DNA of 64,000 nt from Flavobacterium hydrocarbonoxydans. GTDB taxonomy: Bacteria; Bacteroidota; Bacteroidia; Flavobacteriales; Flavobacteriaceae. Below, one piece after another: positions 52,496 through 61,400 of the stretch. The translations under genes and the position numbers were made by a program. The notes under the pieces are model-generated. The model was not told where the DNA came from. It did no database searches and saw only the letters and a program-made list of their open reading frames with translations. Numbering within the stretch: the stretch's first letter is position 1; every line of letters starts with the position of its first letter. The stretch is from the NCBI RefSeq assembly GCF_009789235.1, contig NZ_WSTB01000002.1, positions 434,001-498,000 on the forward strand, in the 5' to 3' direction.

Positions 52496-55400
52496 TTATC
52501 TGTATAATGTGAAATGTCCAACAAACTCTCTTGCATCTTTCTCGTCATTTAGTTTTAGAACATACCAGTAATCACCTGTTGGTAATTCTTCACCGTTGTA
52601 TTTTCCATCCCATTTTTGACCGTAGTGATATTTGGCAACCACACGACCGTATCTGTCGAAGATATCGAATTCCAGGTTGTTGTAAATATTAGTACAACCA
52701 GGACCCCATTCGTCGAACTGACCGTCACCGTTTGGTGTAAAGATATCCGGAATACAAACATCTACATAAATTGCCGGTACTGTGATTGTAACCTCACAAC
52801 CATTCTGATCTCTAACAATCACTACATAATCACCCGTTTTGTAGATTTTGTATGTGTTAGAAGAAGTAAATGGTTCTCCGTTGAAACTGTATTCGTAAGC
52901 CGGTGCACCACCAGTAGCGGTAACCGAAATAATATTCATTTCACCAGGTCCTGCAGTTTCAGCTAATAACAATTCATCAAATGCCTGAATGGTGAAGCTT
53001 GCTGTAGGCTGAATACAACCATTAGTATATCTCGCATAAATTACGTGATCACCTGGAACAACATCTGTAAATACATTACTTAATTGGTATGGTCCTGCAA
53101 TATTATCAAGAGCATAATCAACTTCGTTAGTATCTATATCGTCTTCAATATCTACTGTAACTGTATTGGTTTCACAACCATACTCAACCACAGCAATTGG
53201 ATTCATGTCAACTGGCATATCGATATCAACACTGATTTCTTGTGGACAACCACCAAAATCTTTTATGAATACCGTATAAGCGCCACCTGCAAGATTATCA
53301 AATGTATGTTGTGTACCTGTAATTTCAACATAAGTACCGTTGATATCATTTAAACTTACGAAATATGGTAACGTTCCACCAGCAATATCAATTGTAAAGG
53401 CACCATTTAAGTCACCCACACATTCTTCCGGTAATTTAGAATCAGGTGTTAATGTTACAGAAAGCGGCGCAAGTGGCTGCGTAATGGTAACTTCTTGACT
53501 GAATATACATCCGTTTGCGTCGTTTGCTAAAATAAGATAAGTACCAGCAGCTAATTGCTCGAAAATACCTTCATCAAAATACTGATCTGATCTTGGAGAA
53601 ATAGAATATACATAAGCTCCAGTTCCACCAGCACCTGTTACGACAATTGTACCATCATTACCTCCAAAACAATTTACATTTGTTTGTGCAATTGTAGCTG
53701 TAAATGGAGTCGCAGGCTGTATAATAACAATTGGAGCAGAAGTAGTCTGACAATCGTCACTAATTACTCTTACGCTATAAGTACCCTGAAGTAAAGCTTC
53801 GAATCTACCTTCGGCCTGAGGACCCGCTAATACGTTTCCTGCCGCATCAAGTAAAGTGTAAGTATAGTTTCCTAAACCACCTGTAGCAGTTGCTACAATA
53901 ACTCCAGTTGCTTCGTCAGTACATTTTACAATAGCATTCGTTAAATCTAAATCAATAGCCAATGGCTCTAAAGGATCAATTGTAATCTCATCTGAAATAA
54001 CACCCACACAACCGTTCGCATCTCTTACAAAATATTGGTAAACACCAGCAGCTACAGGGAAAGTATCTGAAGTGGTGAATGAACCTAGTATTGTTGCAAA
54101 GTTAGCAGCAGTACTATATTCGTAAGGAGCCGTTCCGCCAGTTGCGCTAATAGTAAGCTCAGCCTGAGTTAAACAAGTTATGTTTCTAGATTTATCCAAA
54201 CGTGCTATAACCTGAGTTGGCTCGTTGATGGTAACATCCGCAGAAGTTGCCGTACAACTAAAGTCGTCTGTTACTGTTATAGTGTAAGTACCCGCGCCTA
54301 AGCCAGCAAAAACCGGAGAAGTTTGAGGTCCTGAAACAATAACCGGAGTAACCGATACCAGATTCAAGGTATATAAATAATTACTTCCTGAACCACCTGT
54401 TGGAGGATCTACCGTTATAGTAGCATCTTTAGCTCCAAAACATGATAACATGGTTACGCTAGGATTAGCATTAACGATTATTGGAGTTGGAACAGACAAT
54501 ACTACTGTAACCACATCAATACATCCCTGACCGTCTCTAACACTTACCGTGTAAGTACCAGCAGTTAATCCTGTGAATTCTGTTTGAGCAGAATAAGCCA
54601 CATTTACTGGTCCGGCTAATTCGAATTCATAAGCATTATCCCATCCGCCAGAAGCTGTTACTGAAATACTACCGTCATTATTACCTGTGATACAAGTGAT
54701 AGCAGTATGAGTCTCAGAAATTTGCAATTCGGCAGCAGGCTGTTCGATCATGAAAGTAGTGGTTACTTCACAGAAAGGATTGTTCACTAAAGTAGCTGTA
54801 ACCGTGTAAAGACCAGCCGTTAAGTTAGCAATATTTAAAGGTCCTGCGTTTGGATGCGTTCCGTTGCTTGGAACTGGTCCAGTAATTACATAATTAAATT
54901 CACCCGCTTCATCACCAGGAATTAATTGATTGTCAACAAACATCAAATCAACACTTCCTGTTGCAGTTCCGTAACAGATTTTAGCTGTAACCGGAGTTGC
55001 TACAATATCGAAAGTATTCGGGTTGAATACATAATAAGCTTCCTGAATGATACATCCTGTTGCCGGATTCGTAACCGAAATCATGTAGTTACCAATAACT
55101 AATCCTGTGAATACTCCTGTAGTGTTTGATACATTATAAACTGTAGTACCTAAACCAGTAACATTGTAATTTAACAATGCCGGAACACCACCTGTTGTTG
55201 CAACAGTTACTGTAATATCTTCGTTAGAAGTACAAGTAACAGCTGTATTAACCGCTACTAAAATATCATCCATTGTAATAAATGGTGCAATAGTGATAGG
55301 CGCAACTGAAGTTCCTTCGCAACCTCTGTCATCTGTTACTTTAACAGAATAAGTTCCACCAGCCACATTTGCTTCCGTATAAACATTAGAAGTACCTGTC

Positions 55401-58400
55401 TGAACTACTACTCCACCTTTGCTGAATTCGTATTCAACATAAGTACCTGAACCACCTGTAACATTATTTACTGTTATAGTTGCAAAGTTTGTAGTATTAC
55501 CACCAGCAGTACAATTGAATTCAACTACCACTGGAGCAGTAACCGCAATTGGAGCCGGTTCTGTAATTCTGATATCTTCCTGTTCGATACAACCTCTTCC
55601 TGAAGTTACGGTAACCGTATAATCTCCCGCCTGAAGGTTGTTAAATATGTTTTGTTGGTTTGGTCCAATGCTAACTGGAGTTCCACCAATAGTTGTACCT
55701 GTTAAAGTATAAGTATAAATTGGATTATCGTTAACGCCATCTGCCGGTGCATCGATAGTTACTACAATTAATCCATCAGCATTACCTCTACAAGAAACAT
55801 TCGTACGATCGATTACTAAACCAGTAATACGAGTTGCCTCTTTTAAGTCAACTGTAACAACATCTGTACAACCTGTAGTAATATCTGTTACCACTACTGT
55901 GTGAGTACCAGAAGAAACACCGTTGAAAGTTGCTGTAGGCGCATTAACCGGTACATTTCCGTCTAATGAATATCTGTAGTTTCCAGAACCTCCTGTTGCA
56001 GCAGCAACAATTCGGCCATCTAAGAAATTACAGCTTGGCAATGCCTGAATATCTAATTGTAAATCCAGAGTTGGAATAATCGTTACTCCAGCTGTAACCG
56101 TTGTTGTACAACCGTTAGCATCTCTCACAATGATATCATAGCTTCCAGCAGCATTTACAACAAATGTATTGCTAGTTTGGAAAGCATTTCCAATACTATA
56201 TTCAAATGGTCCAACACCAGAGGTAACGTTTACTGTGAAAGTATATTCGCCAGTAGGAGAAGCACACTGACTTACCACATTAGCTGTAATACCGCTCGGT
56301 AAAATAGCTGTTGTAATGGTAACGTCAACCATGTCTGTACAACCGTTGATATCTTTTACATAAACATCCCACAATGTGTTGGCTGTAATATCTAATTCAG
56401 CCGTAGCACTAATCGTGTAATCTGCAGCCGATGGAATAACACCATCTTCAACAAAAGCATATAGATAATTTGGTGTTCCGCCTGTAGCAACTACAGTAAC
56501 TAAAGCGCCAGAATTACAATTTGCATCAATATTAGAATCAACTGTTATATCTAATGCCGTTGGTTGTCCCACAGTAACAGCAATGGTAGCCGTACATCCT
56601 GTGATATCATCTGTTACCACGATTGTTTGTGCTCCAATACCCAATCCAGTTACATCGATAGTTGCAGCAGATTGAGCTGTAACTGCTGGCGCACCGTTGA
56701 TTGAATAACTATAGGTTCCTGCAAAATTATTTACTGTGAATCTAACTGCTCCATCAGTTAAACCGTTACAAGTAACATCACTTACTAATTGACCTGCCAC
56801 TGCAATATTAGTTAAAGGCGCAACAGTATATTCTTCCTGATACGTACATCCGTTCGCATCTGTTACCTGGAATAAATAGGTATTAGGCGCTAATCCAGTG
56901 AAAACAGCCGATGGTTGTTTAACCACTACAACAGGAGAAAGAATCTCATATTGTAGAGCACCTACTCCGTCGATCACATTACTAATTGTAACCGTACTAG
57001 TCGTATTAGCTGCTGGAGTACACCAAATTGGTGTTCCAGTAATATCCATATCCTTAGGCGCATTTAAAGCTGGTATCGTAACGCTAACCGGTACTGCAAT
57101 GGTACAACCGTTAGTGTCTTTTACATAAGCCGTAATTGTTCCTGCGGTAAATGTTGAAATTGTATTCGTTGCTGAATAATTTACACCTCCATTAAAACTG
57201 TATTGGTAAGTACCTGTTCCGCCAGTAGCCGTAATCGTAACGATAGCTGCCTGCGTTGCATTTCCTGTTCCACAAGTTAATGATTGTGTTAATGTAGCTG
57301 TTGCAGCAATAGGTGCAGGCTCTGTAATAGTTACCTGTAACGCTACTGAAGTACACGCTTTAGCATCTTCAACGACAATATCATAAATTCCTGCCGCTAA
57401 ATCTGTGAAAATATTGGATGGTTGGAATGTTCCGCCATTTATGCTATATCTGTATGGTGTAATTCCATCAGCAGCAGTAATGATGATACTTCCGTCATTT
57501 CCTCCGTTACATGTTACATTGTTTTGTGTGAATGTAGCCGTTGGAGTTGTTCTTGGAGTCACTTCTACCGGAAGCGAAACCGTCTGACAACCCTGACTGT
57601 CTGTAACTCTGAATGTGTAAGTTCCAGCAGCTGTAGCCGTGTAAGGCGAAGTTGTTGGGTTAAATCCTCCTCCTTCAAAATCAACTTCAAGAGTAGGATA
57701 TGGTGCTAATCCTTGTGTAGCCGTAACTGTTATGATAGCATCAGCATCACAAGCTAAATCTTGTGTTAAACTGGCTTGTAATAACAATTCCTGTCTTAAT
57801 ACATAAGGAGTTGATACAATACATCCGTTAGCATCTTTGATGTAGAATGTATAGTTTCCTGGTGCATTCAACACAAAGTTAGGGCTTGCGAAATATCCGT
57901 TACCAATACTGAAGGTATAAGGAAGAACTCCTCCTGTTCCTGTAATGGTAATTGGCATTGGTCCGCCTGTGTAGCAATATGGTAATACTGCCGGTGTGAT
58001 TGTTGGTAAACCGTCTGTAGCAATACTAAATGTTGTAAAGTCTGTACAACCTCTCGCATCCATAACATAAGCATCCCATGAGGTGCTTACTGTTGGATCT
58101 AATACAGCACTTGCAATATTAGTGTAGTCTGTTGCGATTGGTGCAACTCCTGTTGGAACAAAAGCATATAAGTAGTTTAGAGTTCCTCCAGTTGCGGTTA
58201 CCGCAACTCTTGCTCCAAAATTACAATTAGCATTTACATTAGAAGCAACCGCTACATCTAATACTGTAGGCTGTGCCACAGTAACAGCAATAGTAGCTGT
58301 ACATCCTGTGATATCATCTGTTACCACAATAGTTTGTAATCCGATACCCAATCCTGTTACATTAATAGTCGCAGCTGTTTGAGCTGTAACCGCTGGTGCT

Positions 58401-61400
58401 CCATTAACTGAATAACTGTAGGTTCCAGCAAAATTATTTACTGTGAATCTAACTGCGCCATCAGTTAAACCGTTACAAGAAACATCACTTACCAATTGAC
58501 CTGCAACCGTAATATTGGTTACCGGATCAATAGTATAAGTTTCCTGATAGGTACAATCGTTAGCGTCTGTAACTTCAAAAGTATAAGTGCCTGATGCTAA
58601 TCCTGTGAATATTCCAGTAGAAGCTCCAGTAACATTTGTTATAGCTGAAGCCGGTGCTAAAATTGCATACGTCAATGCGCCAACTCCGTTTGTAGTGGTG
58701 ATGGTTACCGTACTTGTAGTATTAGCTGCTGGTGCACAATAAATTGGCGTACTTACAATAGTCATATCAGTAGGACTATTCAATGCTGGTACTGTAATAG
58801 TAACCGGTACTGCAATGGTACAACCGTTAACGTCTTTTACATAAGCCGTCACTGTTCCTGCAGTATAGGTAGTGAAAGTATTATTCGTAGAATAATTTAC
58901 ACCTCCATTGAAACTGTATTGGTATGCTGTACCTGTTCCACCAGTTGCTGTAATAGTAACTGTAGCCGCTTGCGTTGAATTTCCTGCTCCACAAGTTAAA
59001 CGTTGTGTTAAAGCAGCTGTTGCAGCAATAGGTGCAGGCTCTGTAATAGTTACCTGTAACGCTACTGAAGTACACGCTTTAGCATCTTCAACGACAATAT
59101 CATAAATTCCTGCCGCTAAATCTGTGAAAATATTGGATGGTTGGAATGTTCCGCCATTTATGCTATATCTGTATGGTGTAATTCCATCAGCAGCAGTAAT
59201 GATGATACTTCCGTCATTTCCTCCATTACACGTTACATTGTTTTGTGTGAATGTAGCCGTTGGTGTTGTTCTTGGAGTCACTTCTACCGGAAGCGAAACC
59301 GTCTGACAACCCTGACTGTCAGTAACTCTGAACGTGTAAGTTCCCGCAGCTGTAGCCGTGTAAGGCGAAGCTGTTGGGTTAAATCCTCCTCCTTCAAAAT
59401 CAACTTCAAGAGTAGGATATGGTGCCAATCCTTGTGTAGCTGTAACTGTTATGATAGCATCAGCAGCACAAGTTAAATCTTGTGTTAAACTGGCTTGTAA
59501 TAACAATTCCTGTCTTAATACATAAGGAGTTGATACGATACATCCGTTAGCATCTTTGATGTAGAATGTATAGTTTCCTGGTGCATTCAACACAAAGTTA
59601 GGGCTTGCAAAATATCCGTTACCAATACTATAGGTATAAGGAAGAACGCCTCCTGTTCCTGTAATCGTAATTGGCATTGGGCCACCTGTGTAGCAATATG
59701 GTAATACTGCCGGGGTGATTGTTGGTAAACCATCTGTAGCAATACTAAATGTTGTAAAGTCTGTACAACCTCTCGCATCCATAACATAAGCATCCCATGA
59801 GGTGCTTACTGTTGGATCTAATACAGCACTTGCAATATTAGTGTAGTCTGTTGCGATTGGTGCAACTCCTGTTGGAACAAAAGCATATAAGTAGTTTAGA
59901 GTTCCTCCAGTTGCGGTTACCGCAACTCTTGCTCCAAAATTACAATTAGCATTTACATTTGTGGCAACCGCTACATCTAATACTGTAGGCTGTGCCACAG
60001 TAACAGCAATAGTAGCTGTACATCCTGTGATATCATCTGTTACCACAATAGTTTGTAATCCGATACCCAATCCTGTTACATTAATAGTCGCAGCTGTTTG
60101 AGCTGTAACCGCTGGTGCGCCATTAACTGAATAACTGTAGGTTCCAGCAAAATTATTTACTGTGAATCTAACTGCGCCATCAGTTAAACCGTTACAAGAA
60201 ACATCACTTACCAATTGACCTGCAACCGTAATATTGGTTACCGGATCAATAGTATAAGTTTCCTGATACGTACATCCGTTATCATCTGTAACTTCAAAAG
60301 TATAAGTGTCTGGTACTAATCCTGTGAAGATACCTGTAGTATTTCCAGAAACTACAGCTCCAGCTGGTGCTAGAATTGCATAAGTCAATGGACCAACTCC
60401 ATCTGTAGTGGTAATCGTTACTGTACTAGTAACATCTCCAAGACCTTGCTGAACACAATAAATTGGAGTACTTGCAATAGTCATATCTGTTGGTGCATCC
60501 AATGCTGGTACTGTAACAGTAGCTGGTACTGCAATTGTACATCCGTTAGCATCTTTTACAGAAACACTTACTAGTCCTGCAGCAGAAGTAGTGAAAGTAT
60601 TGCTTGTAGTGTAAACACCTCCATTAAAACTATATTGTAAAGTACCTGTTCCGCCTGATGCAGTAACCGTAATTAAGGCTGCAACTGTTGCGTTTCCAGT
60701 TCCACAAGTTAAACCTTGTGTTATGGCAGCGGTGGCAGTAATAGCTGTAGGCTCTGTAATAGTTACCGGGAAGGCAACTGATTGACAATTCTTAGCATCA
60801 ATCACCACAACATCATACGTTGCAGCAATTAAGTCATTAAAAATATTTGATGCGTGGAAAGTTCCTCCGTTGTCTATACTGTATCTGTATGGTTCAATAC
60901 CGTCTGCAGCCGTAATGGTAATACTACCATTATTTCCTCCAACACAAGTAACATTTAAATGTGTTTCTGTTGCAGTTGGAGTTGTAATTGGAGTAACCAC
61001 TACCGGTTGAGACAATGCAGGACAACCTTGGCTGTCTGTAACTCTGAAAACATAGCTTCCATCAACTAATGCTGTGTATGGAGAAGTTATGGTGTTAAAA
61101 ATTCCACTTCCATCAATTTCAACTTCAAGAGTATAAGTTCCTGTACCACCTGATGGTGTTAAAACAATATTTCCACTAACTAAACAAGTTAAATCCTGAG
61201 TTAATTCAGCATCTAAAAGAAGCTGAGGATTTACTACATAACTCACTACATTCGATGGACAACCATTACCATCAATAATTGCTAACTGGTAAGTACCTGG
61301 AGCTGTAATTGAATACGTTGAACCAGGTAATGTAACACCGTCTACTGTGTAAGTAGCAGGTCCTACCGGAACTGTTTGTCCTGTAGCCAAATCAATTGTA

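Noticed and set aside
57405..57587. Repeated small frames on the strand opposite to sprB (also at 59124)
   Set aside because: They are shadows of the sprB super-repeats; they recur at the same 1719-base offset because the DNA is duplicated.
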